Source: a virus. Taken from it: a stretch of 34,723 bases of DNA. The stretch spans positions 1-34,723 of the IMG/VR virus record IMGVR_UViG_3300033571_007994. One strand, given 5' to 3'. The notes below the pieces were generated by a model. The model saw only the letters and a program-made list of their open reading frames with translations. It had not been told where the DNA came from and searched no databases. A program made the position numbers and the translations under genes. Position 1 is the first letter of the stretch. Every line of letters starts with the position of its first letter. Positions 16,815-25,876 of this stretch are shown here, in pieces.

Positions 16815-17939
16815 CTAATCACCGCCAAGCCTTCGCCGTAGGTTATCCCTGATGTCTTTTGTTACTATTCTGGGAGTTCCGGTACCTACGGAGCCAGTGA
16901 TTGAGCGAGATGCAGCCTTGGCTTTTTTGGCTTCGGCAGCTTGCTGTTCCAGTTTCGGCTTTGCAGTCAATCCTTGATGGAGACTGGAGAAAGTCGGATT
17001 ACCGGACACAACATAATTGTAGGCAGTTTCCAGAATTTGTTCTGGAGAAGAATATCTGCCTGTTCCAGCTAGAGCCTGTACTATCGGGGCCATCTCTGCT
17101 TCAAGTTGTGAGGCAGTTTCGGGATCCCTAAATAAAGCACGACTAGCCTTAAATGATTCTACAGCACGATCATTATAATATGCAATCGACTTTTGACGCT
17201 GCTCCTCCTGCTGCCTTGCCATGGAAGCCTGTAACTTCTCCTCAGCTATTCTCTCAGCCTCTTCTCTAGTTAGATACTGAGCCTGCTGTGGCTGATAGCC
17301 CTGGTACTGATTAGGCATCTGCTGATTGCCGTATCCCTGCTTAGCATTTACTAGCTGGTCTACCGTTAGTCCGTAAGAGTCTAGCCAGTCTAATGCTACC
17401 TCGACGGGATTCTTTTGCATCTCAACGTCCCACTCGATGAATCGCTTGGCTACGTCTCCAATGTTAATTCCATCCTTAGCGTACTCTTTCTCGTACTGCT
17501 TAATGCTATCGTACATGCTAGAGGTCTGCTTTCTTAGGTTTTCAACCTCCTCAACACGGCGCTGATAGTCAGCCCTAGTCTCGTAAGCTCTGCGGTTCAT
17601 GTACTGCTGCAGGATATGAGAATTAGCTGGAGTAGGATTAAGGAACGCCTCTTTTTCCATGGCGTTCATATCAGCAGGAGGAACTAGCGGGATACGCTCT
17701 TCCGCTGCTGGTGTAGGCGTCTCGACCGGCGCAGGGGCTTCCTCAGCGTCCTGTGGCTCTTCTTGTACCTCTTCAGTGCTCGCATCCTCTTCTACGGAGT
17801 CCTCCTCTGTATCTAATTCTGGCTCGCTGTTGCCGGTTTCTTTGCTTAAAGCCTGCTCAATAGAACCACGAATAGACATGCTATCTACTGCTGGATCTAT
17901 CTCTATGTTGTCGGTATCGACGTTGCTATCGTTATCCAT
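16815..17939 (-). CDS. scaffolding protein
   Basis: A 374-residue protein immediately upstream of the capsid gene. The layout is typical of phage scaffolds: a very acidic, disordered N terminus (many Glu/Asp to ~residue 80), a helical coiled middle (~110-165 and ~225-275, rich in Gln/Glu/Arg), and a basic C terminus ending KDIRDNLRRRLGGD, the kind of helix-turn-helix that binds coat protein. It directs procapsid assembly and leaves before or during packaging. No protease gene is seen beside it. Confidence 0.8.
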   Translation of the reverse strand: MDNDSNVDTDNIEIDPAVDSMSIRGSIEQALSKETGNSEPELDTEEDSVEEDASTEEVQEEPQDAEEAPAPVETPTPAAEERIPLVPPADMNAMEKEAFLNPTPANSHILQQYMNRRAYETRADYQRRVEEVENLRKQTSSMYDSIKQYEKEYAKDGINIGDVAKRFIEWDVEMQKNPVEVALDWLDSYGLTVDQLVNAKQGYGNQQMPNQYQGYQPQQAQYLTREEAERIAEEKLQASMARQQEEQRQKSIAYYNDRAVESFKASRALFRDPETASQLEAEMAPIVQALAGTGRYSSPEQILETAYNYVVSGNPTFSSLHQGLTAKPKLEQQAAEAKKAKAASRSITGSVGTGTPRIVTKDIRDNLRRRLGGD

Positions 17940-18252
17940 TTATCCTCTCCCTCACTTGTTGCATTATGTTTTTGACAAGACGATCATCTCGCCTAGCCAG
18001 CTCCTTCTCAGGATTGTAGCCTCTCTCATAAGAGTCGCCGACCTCTATAGCCCCTGCAGACCTATAGGCAGCTCTTAGCTTTGACTTGCTCGTGTATACC
18101 TCTTTTGGATTTAAAGGATTACGAGTTGGATTCATCTCGTCTTGAATGAACAAGTCGCGAGCGTAGGACTGATATTCTCGCTGTACTTCCTCGATAGGAA
18201 CTACTTTCTTCTTAACGTGACACCACTGGAATAGTTTATATTTCTGTTTCAT
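17932..18252 (-). CDS. conserved head-region protein, unknown function
   Basis: I place the start at ATG 18252, overlapping the upstream stop (ATGA), rather than at a GTG seven codons earlier. The 106-residue protein has the pattern FIQDEMNPTRNPLNPKEVYT, then SKSKLRAAYRSAGAIEVGD, known to me from a widespread family of small capsid-region phage proteins of unknown role. It sits just upstream of the scaffold and overlaps it by eight bases. Confidence 0.68.
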   Translation of the reverse strand: MKQKYKLFQWCHVKKKVVPIEEVQREYQSYARDLFIQDEMNPTRNPLNPKEVYTSKSKLRAAYRSAGAIEVGDSYERGYNPEKELARRDDRLVKNIMQQVRERING

Positions 18253-19088
18253 AAGTCTAACTTTGCTAGCCACATTAGCGCTTTTAGGCGCTTTATACGG
18301 TTATTCCTTTTGCGTGTAAATTCTTCAGCCTTACGCTCTGCTTCCTGCAGTTGCGTAAATGCTTGCATCTCCATCTCTCTTGCCGCCTCTACTGCGATAG
18401 CATGACGAGCAGAAACTTCCTTTTGTAGCTTCTTTATCGACTCTACAGTTATCTTTTGCTCTTCTAGCTTTGTGGCAATTTGATATTCGAGTTTCGCTGC
18501 TTGTAGCGAAGCCTCTTCCATCTTAAGCCTAATCTCAGCCTTGCGAAGCTCTTTCTGCTCTTCTATTTCAGCTAGGATTGCCGCTACTACTTCTGGAGAG
18601 TCTGTTGGAATAGACGATGTGCTTACTGCGTCTACTTCCTCTGCTGTCTCAGCACCATTTAATGCTTTGTAGATTAGCTTTTTCCAGTTAAGGAGCTCTC
18701 GATGTGCTTTTTCTACTTGCGGTCGCTTTTGCCTGGACTTTAATAGAAGCGCAGCAATCTCTTCCTCTTCTCTGGACTCTGAGCGTTTGCGCTTGTATCT
18801 GACAAGAATATCAGAGGTATCAACAACGCTAGAGACTGAAGTGATTGTTGGTAAAAATATCTGCGAGGTAGAGCCAAGCAGATTAAGTGTTATAGTTTGA
18901 GCCCCGCCAACCTGTGTGACTGTAGGTAGAAATATTTGAGCGGTCGATTCTAGCCGGTTAAGCGTAATGGTTTGAGTACCACCGGCTTGAACGACTGTAG
19001 GTAAAAAGATTTGAGCAGTAGACTCTACTCTATTGAGAGTTATCGTCTGAGTAGCGGTCTGAGTCTGTAGGAGTGTTAAAAAGCTCAT
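18249..19088 (-). CDS. protein with three tandem beta repeats and a coiled-coil tail
   Basis: A 279-residue protein. Residues ~12-86 hold three near-identical ~25-residue units, each TQTITLNR(V/L)ESTAQIFLPT or a variant, separated by QxGG. The DNA of the repeats also differs only modestly, suggesting recent tandem duplication. From ~95 on the protein is a charged coiled coil (KRKRSESREEEEI..., later AKLEYQIATKLEEQ) with a basic C terminus. Such repeat-plus-coil proteins occur as head fibres. The role is unknown; fibre or head appendage is a guess. Confidence 0.6.
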   Translation of the reverse strand: MSFLTLLQTQTATQTITLNRVESTAQIFLPTVVQAGGTQTITLNRLESTAQIFLPTVTQVGGAQTITLNLLGSTSQIFLPTITSVSSVVDTSDILVRYKRKRSESREEEEIAALLLKSRQKRPQVEKAHRELLNWKKLIYKALNGAETAEEVDAVSTSSIPTDSPEVVAAILAEIEEQKELRKAEIRLKMEEASLQAAKLEYQIATKLEEQKITVESIKKLQKEVSARHAIAVEAAREMEMQAFTQLQEAERKAEEFTRKRNNRIKRLKALMWLAKLDL

Positions 19089-19267
19089 TCACCTTCTCCC
19101 TCGCCCCCAGGTGGATAGACTGGCTCATCCCCATTGTGTACTGGTATTTGATTGTCTGGATCAGGGACGATTTCATCGTATAGAAACGGCGCGTAATAAG
19201 GAGTTAGTCCGTCCCAAACAATTTTAGCAACACACTTCTGTTGATAAAAAATTGCATAAAGGGGCAT
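19085..19267 (-). CDS. small Pro/Glu-tailed protein, unknown
   Basis: A 60-residue protein beginning MPLYAIFYQQKCVAKIVWDG, a strand pair resembling small fibre-associated phage proteins (VVxxIVWDG pattern), followed by an acidic, Pro-rich tail ending PPGGEGEGE. It is squeezed between the glycine-rich adhesin gene and the tandem-repeat protein with a four-base overlap downstream. An accessory to the neighbouring adhesin is plausible. Confidence 0.55.
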   Translation of the reverse strand: MPLYAIFYQQKCVAKIVWDGLTPYYAPFLYDEIVPDPDNQIPVHNGDEPVYPPGGEGEGE

Positions 19268-19268
19268 G

Positions 19269-20192
19269 TTAATATTCCTCTACAACGACAACTAATCCAC
19301 CAGCTCCATTTCCGCCCGAACCGCTACTTGCAGCGCCTGTAGCCGCAGCTCCGCCGCCGCCTCCACCTGTCCCGTAATTGCCGCCAACTCCGCCGTTTCC
19401 TCCAGAAAGAACAGCGCTCCCGCTTCCTCCTCCTGCGCCAGAAGTTCCTATCCCATTAGTTAATTGCGAAGTAGTTAAGTAATTATTAAGAAGTTGCAGC
19501 GCATAATTATTTAAACCGTCAGCTCCATTTGCGCCTGTTCCAGCACCGCCACCAGCTCTTACTGCTGATTGTGTGCCGTTTATATTAAAAGCTCTTCCCC
19601 CTGCTCCGCCTGCTCCTGTTGCATTGGCTCCGCTAATACCACCACCGCCAGCTCCGCCAGCGACACCAACGGATTGCATTGATACCGCTGATGCCGCAAG
19701 TCCTCCTGCATTACCTCCAGCCGTACTAGCTACACCAGGAATACTGGGATATTGCGGAGGTGTGCAGTTTGCTAACGCACCACCTGCTGCTGCGCCAGGA
19801 GCGGCAGTAGAGCCACCACCACCACCTGCTCCAAATCGACCAACAACTAAAGTTCCAAATGAAGAACTTGTTCCCGCTCCACCTGAATTGCCAGTGATTG
19901 TAGTTCCGCCAACTCCACCAGTTCCTCCAGCACCAACTGTAATTGTTTCAGTTGCGCCAACTTCTGATGTTAGTAAATAACGAGATGCTATTGCGCCACC
20001 ACCACCGCCAGCCCCACCTGTACGAACTGTCGAAGTGGCTCCTAAAGCTCCAGCTCCACCGCCACCACCTGCGCCTACGCAAACAACATAAACTGCTTTT
20101 AATCCAGCTTGCTTTGTCCAAGTAGCGGAAGATGTATACTCACGAATTATACGTTGGCCACCACCAGGCAGCCTGGTAAGCGTCCCTGTCAT
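19269..20192 (-). CDS. glycine-rich adhesin-type protein
   Basis: A 307-residue protein. After an N-terminal strand region (REYTSSATWTKQ, then AVYVVCVGAGGGGG) nearly all the rest is Gly/Ala with runs of four to six glycines, ending VVVVEEY. This is the glycine-rich domain found in phage fibre and appendage adhesins, where polyglycine-II packing forms a compact receptor-binding body. It lies among head-side genes, so it may be a capsid fibre or spike used for adsorption. The domain type is evident; the attachment site is not. Confidence 0.68.
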   Translation of the reverse strand: MTGTLTRLPGGGQRIIREYTSSATWTKQAGLKAVYVVCVGAGGGGGAGALGATSTVRTGGAGGGGGAIASRYLLTSEVGATETITVGAGGTGGVGGTTITGNSGGAGTSSSFGTLVVGRFGAGGGGGSTAAPGAAAGGALANCTPPQYPSIPGVASTAGGNAGGLAASAVSMQSVGVAGGAGGGGISGANATGAGGAGGRAFNINGTQSAVRAGGGAGTGANGADGLNNYALQLLNNYLTTSQLTNGIGTSGAGGGSGSAVLSGGNGGVGGNYGTGGGGGGAAATGAASSGSGGNGAGGLVVVVEEY

Positions 20193-20620
20193 ATTACTAT
20201 TGCCTCTGCTGGAATAGTTATTTGCGTATTGCTTGTATCTACTCGCCTAACATCAATCTGATTGGCGTTAGTTATTCCAACTACAAGCCTCGAAGAACCG
20301 CTAAGAATTGTCATAGCGTTACCAGTAGCGCCCCTACGGTACTCAATAGCAACGGACGAGGTATTTACAATGTCTAACGATTGACACGTTGTAGAGGCGA
20401 ACGCAGTCCAGTTAGTTCCTGTTGCTGCTGTAGTTAAGCTAAGTATCGTTGCCGATACTGCGCCTGGCACTGAAGATGGCATTGGATTAGCAGAGGATAC
20501 ATCAGTAGCACTACCGTCAGCCCCTTCTGATATTTTAACTCGCTGGTACAAAACTGAAGCAATATCATCGGCTGCAATCGTTGCCCCTGTTCCTGGCGTA
20601 TATCCTACGTTATCGGCCAT
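20189..20620 (-). CDS. conserved virion-type beta protein
   Basis: A 143-residue protein starting MADNVGYTPGTGATIAADDI, a familiar N terminus of small phage structural proteins often placed near portal and fibre genes. The rest is Ser/Thr/Ala-rich beta structure (LDIVNTSSVAIEYRRGATGN, then SSRLVVGI). It overlaps the next gene by four bases. Probably a minor surface or fibre-base protein; the specific role is unknown. Confidence 0.62.
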   Translation of the reverse strand: MADNVGYTPGTGATIAADDIASVLYQRVKISEGADGSATDVSSANPMPSSVPGAVSATILSLTTAATGTNWTAFASTTCQSLDIVNTSSVAIEYRRGATGNAMTILSGSSRLVVGITNANQIDVRRVDTSNTQITIPAEAIVI

Positions 20621-20629
20621 AAATCTCCT

Positions 20630-21028
20630 TTAAAGTGCAAAGATTCCAGAAGCATTAAACTGAACATCAATGTTGTTACCATTTGGCGTAACAGGTAATC
20701 CGCTTGCTGCTACATCAAGATACATAATCAGCGGGGATGTAGCTGCTGAGCCTGTATCCTTGTAAATGATAAGAGCTTCTACGGATGCGCCAGTAACAGA
20801 GGTAAAAGTTACATCTGCTGCATCAAACACGCCGTTAGTTATTGTCTTTGACGCTAGTGTTGCAGCGGTTCCAATTACAGCAGAAGAGGCCGCTGAGAAG
20901 AACTCATCAGTTGAGCTGTAAGTGTAAACACCGGTATCTATCAAAGCTATCTTGATAGTATCAGTCGGCATATCGATTAGAGCATCAAGAAACTTCTCTT
21001 TAGCTTTTGGATACAGTGCATTTGCCAT
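20630..21028 (-). CDS. conserved virion-type protein (MANxLYPKAKEKFL family)
   Basis: A 132-residue protein with the N terminus ANALYPKAKEKFLDALIDM and the segment TIKIALIDTGVYTYSSTDEF, which I recognise from a common family of small phage structural proteins of unknown function. Later strands (EALIIYKDTGSAATSPLIMY) and the ending NNIDVQFNASGIF also match that family. The start shares one base with the portal stop, so they are co-translated. Confidence 0.68.
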   Translation of the reverse strand: MANALYPKAKEKFLDALIDMPTDTIKIALIDTGVYTYSSTDEFFSAASSAVIGTAATLASKTITNGVFDAADVTFTSVTGASVEALIIYKDTGSAATSPLIMYLDVAASGLPVTPNGNNIDVQFNASGIFAL

Positions 21029-23616
21029 TATTCTAACTCAATCCCTGAAGGATTGCCTTCTTCATCTAAAGTTATACGCTGAACCTTCACCTCTGGCTGC
21101 TCAGTAATCTCAATCGCTGTTGGATTACCGTTCTCATCAGTGATTATCTTGCCTGACTTCTTACGACCAGTCATACCGCCCATGCTCATCACTCGTGGAG
21201 TGCTAGCCTGCTCCATCTGTATTCTCATACGCTCAAGCTGATTCTCTGAAGCGAGTCTGCGCTCTTCCATGAGCTTCTCGCTCTCAGAGAGACGAATTCT
21301 CATCTGCTCTAGCTCTAGCTTTTGAACATCAAGAATACCAGACATGCGATTAGCTTCCTGAGTGATTGCCTGCTTAGCCTGCTCTCCCTCGCTTGCTGCC
21401 TGAATCTTTAGCATATCCACTTGGACAGCGTTAGCCTTAACCTGAACCTCTTGCTGCTTAATGGCTAGCTCTTGCTGCGCTAGGTACTCCTCAAACTGCT
21501 GCTTCTGAAGCATTAGCTGAGACTCTAGCTGGTGACGCTGTAGTTTTACCTGCTGCTCTTGATAAGCAAGCATATTCTTCTCGTGAGCGTCCTGCATTTG
21601 CATCTGAGTAGCCTGAATACGAGCTTGAGACTCCATCTGTGCGATTTGCATTCTTGCTTGCATTTCAAGTGTGGTTGGATCAGGCGGAGGTGGCTGCTTC
21701 GCTGCTTCTTCTTTAGCCTTAGCAACCTCTCCAATCTGCGATAGCGCCTTAGTGAATAGACCATCGACCTCCTTTCCGCCCTTGAAGCGTTTAATCACGT
21801 TTTGGAATAGCTCAATCGAAAAGCCTAACAACGGAGGATACTGCTCAATGAGAGAGCGCATCTGATTAAAGAACTCTCCAGCACTACTCATTAACTGAGC
21901 GCCTTCCTGCTGCTCTTGAGCCTGGTCTATAGCCACCATCGAGTCGGAAGCTATCTGAATACGGTAGCAACGTTTATCCTCGTTCTTCAGCAGGTCCATA
22001 ATCTGCTGCGTCATCTGCTGCGTCTGCTCAGCAATCCACATAGCCGGATCTGGGGCCGGTGGAGGAGGAGGGGCCATCTCAGGTGGCATACCTTCTGGCA
22101 AAGGCGGAGCCTCTGGAGGAGGCGGAGGAGGCGGAAGAACGCTCTCGATTAGCCTGTTTAGGTCCGCAACCTCAGCGATGTACTCAGGCGAGAACTGACT
22201 AGCTATAATCTGACCAAGCTTATCAATGCCGTCTGACATGAACTTGGCGAACATGTTTTGTCTAACTACAAGCCCTAAAGACGACCACTGCGCCTCAAGT
22301 CTGTTGGCTGTCGCCGACTTGTACTGCTCAGAAGTGCCACGAAGTAAATCTGACACTTTTAAGGTTTCGTACAACTGCTGAAGCGCTTGCTCCCTAGCCG
22401 TCTGTAGAACTTGTAAAGCATTTATGTATGGAGCGATCTCCACAAACTCAATAGCAGAGGCCAAACCTCCACGACTCTTGTAAGATGGCCAGTTTGTGGC
22501 CGGTATGCCCTTTAAATCGTCCGTAAAGAGCTCTGTAACCTGAGAGCCTAGTGTTGGATCGAATATAAAGTTAGTACGAATGGCGAGCGTTACAGCGGCT
22601 ATACGAGTGGTTAGGCGCTCTACCTCAAGGATTTGGTCGCGAACATGAGCATAGTCAGAGACAGGGATAACGCTGTCAGGATCTGAACCTTGAGTAATAA
22701 CCGAACATGGGAAGAATCCCTCGAATTCGATTGGGGGCTCTGACTTGTAGAAGATAAAGTCGTCGGAAGCGAAGTGTCCCCAATAAACTGACTCTGACTC
22801 CTTGCACCAGATCTCCCAAACCTCTGCCTTGCCATCATACTCATCGTTTTCCTTGTTCCACGAGCGCCTCTCCTTATCCAGGACAGCGTCATAATGTAGG
22901 TCTTGTGCTATGCTCTCACCAAAGAGCTTATTAGCCTCCTCACGGTTAAGGTAAGCCCTTCTCGCTCTCCAAGTAACCTCCATCTCCGTTCTGGCATCAG
23001 AACAAAGATAGTCGTCATACTGAACAGGCTCTAAAAGAGCGCACTCATCACTCTTTTTTGATGTCTTAATCTTAACGAGAACGATATTGCCAAGGCCAGG
23101 CTTCTGCTCGAGTATCTCGCCTTTAAACAGCTCTCCCTTGTCGTCAGTAAGGTTACCATCTGGCCCCTTAATGAGAGCTAGGTCAACCTCTTCTTCCTCA
23201 ATCTCAGCCTCATAGCGAGCCCAGGATACGGCTCTACCAGTTAAAAGATAATGCGTGGCTAAAGTGTGGCCAACAAGGTCAAAAGGAAACTCAGTATCCA
23301 TGTCATACTGAATGTTTCGCTCGAGAGCGATAGCGGAGAGCTCCTCAACAATACCGCCAGTTCTCTTTCTTAGGCTTACTTCCGCTTTCGGCGTAGAGGA
23401 ATAGTAAGCAGGTAAGAGAGTATTGTTACAATACCACCAACAATTAAGTCGTCGTTCACTATCACTTAAAAAGCCAATATTCTTATGAGCATTAAAAACC
23501 TTAATAGACTCCTCAGCCATTTTAACGAACTCCTCAGAGCGTTTCTTTGCTCTGCTGACTTCCGACTTCCAATACCTGGAGGAGAATCTTTCTACTAGTG
23601 GTTTTATTTTACTCAT
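21028..23616 (-). CDS. portal protein with polyproline hinge and long Q-rich C-terminal coil
   Basis: An 862-residue protein immediately downstream of the large terminase. Residues 1-490 have the portal wing/stem pattern (YLLTGRAVSWARYE at ~124-135, then PVQYDDYLCSDARTE, QGSDPDSVIPVSD). Residues ~494-524 are polyproline. Residues ~550-570 (YRIQIASDSMVAIDQAQEQQ) are a segment typical of this portal group. Residues ~650-810 are an unbroken Gln/Met/Glu-rich coiled coil, a possible long helical barrel into the capsid as in P22. The last ~35 residues carry two copies of a DExGNPxxIE unit. Unusually long even for a barrel portal. Confidence 0.8.
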   Translation of the reverse strand: MSKIKPLVERFSSRYWKSEVSRAKKRSEEFVKMAEESIKVFNAHKNIGFLSDSERRLNCWWYCNNTLLPAYYSSTPKAEVSLRKRTGGIVEELSAIALERNIQYDMDTEFPFDLVGHTLATHYLLTGRAVSWARYEAEIEEEEVDLALIKGPDGNLTDDKGELFKGEILEQKPGLGNIVLVKIKTSKKSDECALLEPVQYDDYLCSDARTEMEVTWRARRAYLNREEANKLFGESIAQDLHYDAVLDKERRSWNKENDEYDGKAEVWEIWCKESESVYWGHFASDDFIFYKSEPPIEFEGFFPCSVITQGSDPDSVIPVSDYAHVRDQILEVERLTTRIAAVTLAIRTNFIFDPTLGSQVTELFTDDLKGIPATNWPSYKSRGGLASAIEFVEIAPYINALQVLQTAREQALQQLYETLKVSDLLRGTSEQYKSATANRLEAQWSSLGLVVRQNMFAKFMSDGIDKLGQIIASQFSPEYIAEVADLNRLIESVLPPPPPPPEAPPLPEGMPPEMAPPPPPAPDPAMWIAEQTQQMTQQIMDLLKNEDKRCYRIQIASDSMVAIDQAQEQQEGAQLMSSAGEFFNQMRSLIEQYPPLLGFSIELFQNVIKRFKGGKEVDGLFTKALSQIGEVAKAKEEAAKQPPPPDPTTLEMQARMQIAQMESQARIQATQMQMQDAHEKNMLAYQEQQVKLQRHQLESQLMLQKQQFEEYLAQQELAIKQQEVQVKANAVQVDMLKIQAASEGEQAKQAITQEANRMSGILDVQKLELEQMRIRLSESEKLMEERRLASENQLERMRIQMEQASTPRVMSMGGMTGRKKSGKIITDENGNPTAIEITEQPEVKVQRITLDEEGNPSGIELE

Positions 23617-25022
23617 AGCCTGACACGTTTCTGTTCTGCCCTAATTCGAGCGATAAATGATTGTATTCTTACCACTCCCTTATTAAAGACCTTTGGCGGT
23701 TCGTGCCAGGTGCTTTCAACAAGACGCTCCTTACAGAGATACCTGAGGGCATCGCAGGCATGATCATCTCCCTTGCTATTTGCATCCTCAGCTCTCTTCT
23801 TGTCAATCGCTAGTGCCGGTAATGTTTCTAACAGGTACTGGCAACTGGAGGTAATATACAGCAGAGGTGGCGTAGCCGCCAAGCGCTGCCGTATCTGTTG
23901 CCATCCAGTAATGCGATCATTATCAGCATGGCGGAATTGGGGAAACTTATATTTAGCGAAAACTTGATGAAACTGGTCCGCAATCGTAGGACCGCCCTGA
24001 TTATTGAAGATACTAGGATCGGCAGTAGCAATAATATTCTCCCCAACCGAAGCGGCAGCTATCCTAGCGGCCTGCTCAGTGTTGGAAATGCCCTTACCTG
24101 TCATTTCACGATAAACAACGATAGAATTCTTAGGATAAGGCACATCGTCACCAGCATCATCCTTGCCAGAGCTTACAGCGCCCCAAATTGCAGCAAACGG
24201 GCTCAAATAGCCCCAGTCATAGCCTAAATACCTAGGCCAGTGGCTAGGAATCGTAAACGGAGGAATAATATGCTTAGCCCCAAACTCAGGAAAAAAGCTA
24301 CCTTCGTGAATATCAAAGTCTCCCTCTAGCCACGCCCTAACCAGCTCAGGACTACCAACCAAGTGAAGCCGGTTAATGTAGTTAGGATCCTGCTGCAGAA
24401 GTATCTGATTGTCCTGAATACGGCTAGGAATGTAGATGTACTCAAAAGTCTGGCCGTTAGGCAGCTCCTTAGTCAGCACCTTCCTGCCCCTTGGAGCAGG
24501 CTTTACAAACAACTCCTTTAGCCAACCATGACCAACACCACCAGGATTGAATGTAAGAATAAGCTGAGGATTACACTTACCTCTGAGAGCTCCCAATATC
24601 CTGAATATCGGGGCTGGATCTGCGTAGTTTCCTGCCTCTTCTATAGCTGCGTGGGATAAGTTCTGGCCCTGGACCTTTTCTGCATCGTCTTCGTTTGCTA
24701 AAGGTCGGAATCTCAATCTCCCGCCGTTCTTGAATGTGAATTGTTTCTTCTGGTCCTGCCAATGTGCCTCCAATGGTAAATAAATCTGCTTAGCCCTTTC
24801 AATAAGGTCGTCAGCTTGCGGTAATTCTTTACGAAAAAAGATGGCGTTAAACTGAGCGCCGTACATGTCCTGTAAGACAGCAAACTTGCCTAATACACCG
24901 TCTGTCTTGCCCCCACCTCGAGCACCACCATAGCCAATAAGAGGCAAAGGACAGTCAATCAGCATGGCTTGCGGGCCTGGCTGAGGACTCCAAATAACCT
25001 TCTCTTGATAGCTTTTCATCAC
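23613..25022 (-). CDS. terL: terminase large subunit (packaging ATPase and nuclease)
   Basis: A 469-residue protein with the full motor set. Walker A GGARGGGKT is at 32-40. The Walker B hydrophobic run LSHAAIEEAG has E128/E129. The coupling motif LTFNP is at 156-160. The RNase-H-type nuclease acids are at D269 (LGYDWG), D335 (ADPSIF) and D420/D424 (DDHACDALRY). It pumps DNA into the procapsid through the portal and cuts the concatemer. The gene overlaps both neighbours by four bases. Packaging strategy (headful or cos) cannot be told; I see no obvious cos site. Confidence 0.92.
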   Translation of the reverse strand: MMKSYQEKVIWSPQPGPQAMLIDCPLPLIGYGGARGGGKTDGVLGKFAVLQDMYGAQFNAIFFRKELPQADDLIERAKQIYLPLEAHWQDQKKQFTFKNGGRLRFRPLANEDDAEKVQGQNLSHAAIEEAGNYADPAPIFRILGALRGKCNPQLILTFNPGGVGHGWLKELFVKPAPRGRKVLTKELPNGQTFEYIYIPSRIQDNQILLQQDPNYINRLHLVGSPELVRAWLEGDFDIHEGSFFPEFGAKHIIPPFTIPSHWPRYLGYDWGYLSPFAAIWGAVSSGKDDAGDDVPYPKNSIVVYREMTGKGISNTEQAARIAAASVGENIIATADPSIFNNQGGPTIADQFHQVFAKYKFPQFRHADNDRITGWQQIRQRLAATPPLLYITSSCQYLLETLPALAIDKKRAEDANSKGDDHACDALRYLCKERLVESTWHEPPKVFNKGVVRIQSFIARIRAEQKRVRL

Positions 25023-25249
25023 TTCTTACTAGAAGACACCATCACCACGTTATTAGGATAAATCCTCTCAACGCTACACTTATAATTCTGGCAAATAAAA
25101 TAATCAGAAGCAGGCTCAAACTCTATAGCCTCCTCATGCCCCCCAACCTTTAGCATCGATAAATGGTCGCAGCACGGGCATCTCCTCACCAACTCTTCCA
25201 TTCTGTTAATCTCCAGCTCCACGTTATCCAAATAAATCACCTTGTCCAT
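25019..25249 (-). CDS. small zinc-ribbon-like protein
   Basis: I use the ATG at 25249 rather than a TTG three codons earlier. The 76-residue product has two cysteine pairs, CPCCDH and CQNYKC, about 35 residues apart, which would bind one Zn2+ in a ribbon. It sits between the terminase subunits, next to a second small zinc-ribbon gene. A DNA-binding or terminase-accessory role is plausible, not shown. Confidence 0.6.
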   Translation of the reverse strand: MDKVIYLDNVELEINRMEELVRRCPCCDHLSMLKVGGHEEAIEFEPASDYFICQNYKCSVERIYPNNVVMVSSSKK

Positions 25250-25464
25250 CGGCCCCAAGTTAAATCGTACTCATCCTCACTTACTCTATTAAGCCTAAGA
25301 GCAAAACCTCTGCCGCACCATCTAGAACCGCAGGTAGCAAAGTCCCCGCTTCTACGCCCACCTATCACATACATACCAACATAACCGCATTCAGGACACC
25401 GGTAAAATACAACCTCACTCTTCTCCTGACTCTTCGTCCTCGCTGGCGATGTACTTCTTCTCAA
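25237..25464 (-). CDS. small zinc-ribbon-like protein, TTG start
   Basis: A 75-residue basic protein with CPECG and CGSRWCG about 22 residues apart, a probable zinc ribbon. The only reasonable start is a TTG at 25464, which lies inside the small-terminase gene (50-base overlap) but has AAGGACGAGT right before it, a good ribosome site. The residues before FYRCPECG are Ser/Arg/Lys-rich and could be an artefact of the overlap. With its neighbour it makes a tandem zinc-ribbon pair between TerS and TerL. Confidence 0.58.
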   Translation of the reverse strand: MRRSTSPARTKSQEKSEVVFYRCPECGYVGMYVIGGRRSGDFATCGSRWCGRGFALRLNRVSEDEYDLTWGRWTR

Positions 25465-25876
25465 ACTCGTCCTTGGTTAACGGCTTAGCAGACACTACAG
25501 CCCTAACCTCTCCCACATGCTCAATAGTAGAGGTTTCCGTCCAGCCTAACTTCACCTTGCACAGGTACTGAATCATCTTGGAGTCTCCAGCCTCAGCCGC
25601 TTGCATAGCCAGAGTCGCCAATTTTACATTCATATCATGCTTGCCCTCAATCAAGTCCTTGGCGTAATCCTCCTCTATCTTCTGAGTCGAAATACCAAGA
25701 AAGTTAGCTATCGCATTCTTGGATATTCCAAGATTGGAAAGCCCCCTAATCTGCTTGGCAAGCTCAGGGCTACGCTTAAAACCAGGGCCAACAATACTCC
25801 TATCCCGACAAGTGTCAGGAGTAACATCAACACCAGCCAATCTCTCACTCTTAACAGGTTTTATCTCATCACTCAT
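25415..25876 (-). CDS. terS: putative terminase small subunit
   Basis: A 153-residue protein and the first gene of the late operon, in the TerS position. Residues ~38-62 (LAKQIRGLSNLGISKNAIAN, then FLGIS) form a helix-turn-helix of the kind that recognises the packaging site. A helical oligomerisation region (~75-110: MNVKLATLAMQAAEAGDSKM) follows, and the C terminus is acidic (EDEESGEE), the usual contact to TerL. The HTH-then-helix-then-acidic-tail order matches small terminases. Confidence 0.75.
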   Translation of the reverse strand: MSDEIKPVKSERLAGVDVTPDTCRDRSIVGPGFKRSPELAKQIRGLSNLGISKNAIANFLGISTQKIEEDYAKDLIEGKHDMNVKLATLAMQAAEAGDSKMIQYLCKVKLGWTETSTIEHVGEVRAVVSAKPLTKDEFEKKYIASEDEESGEE

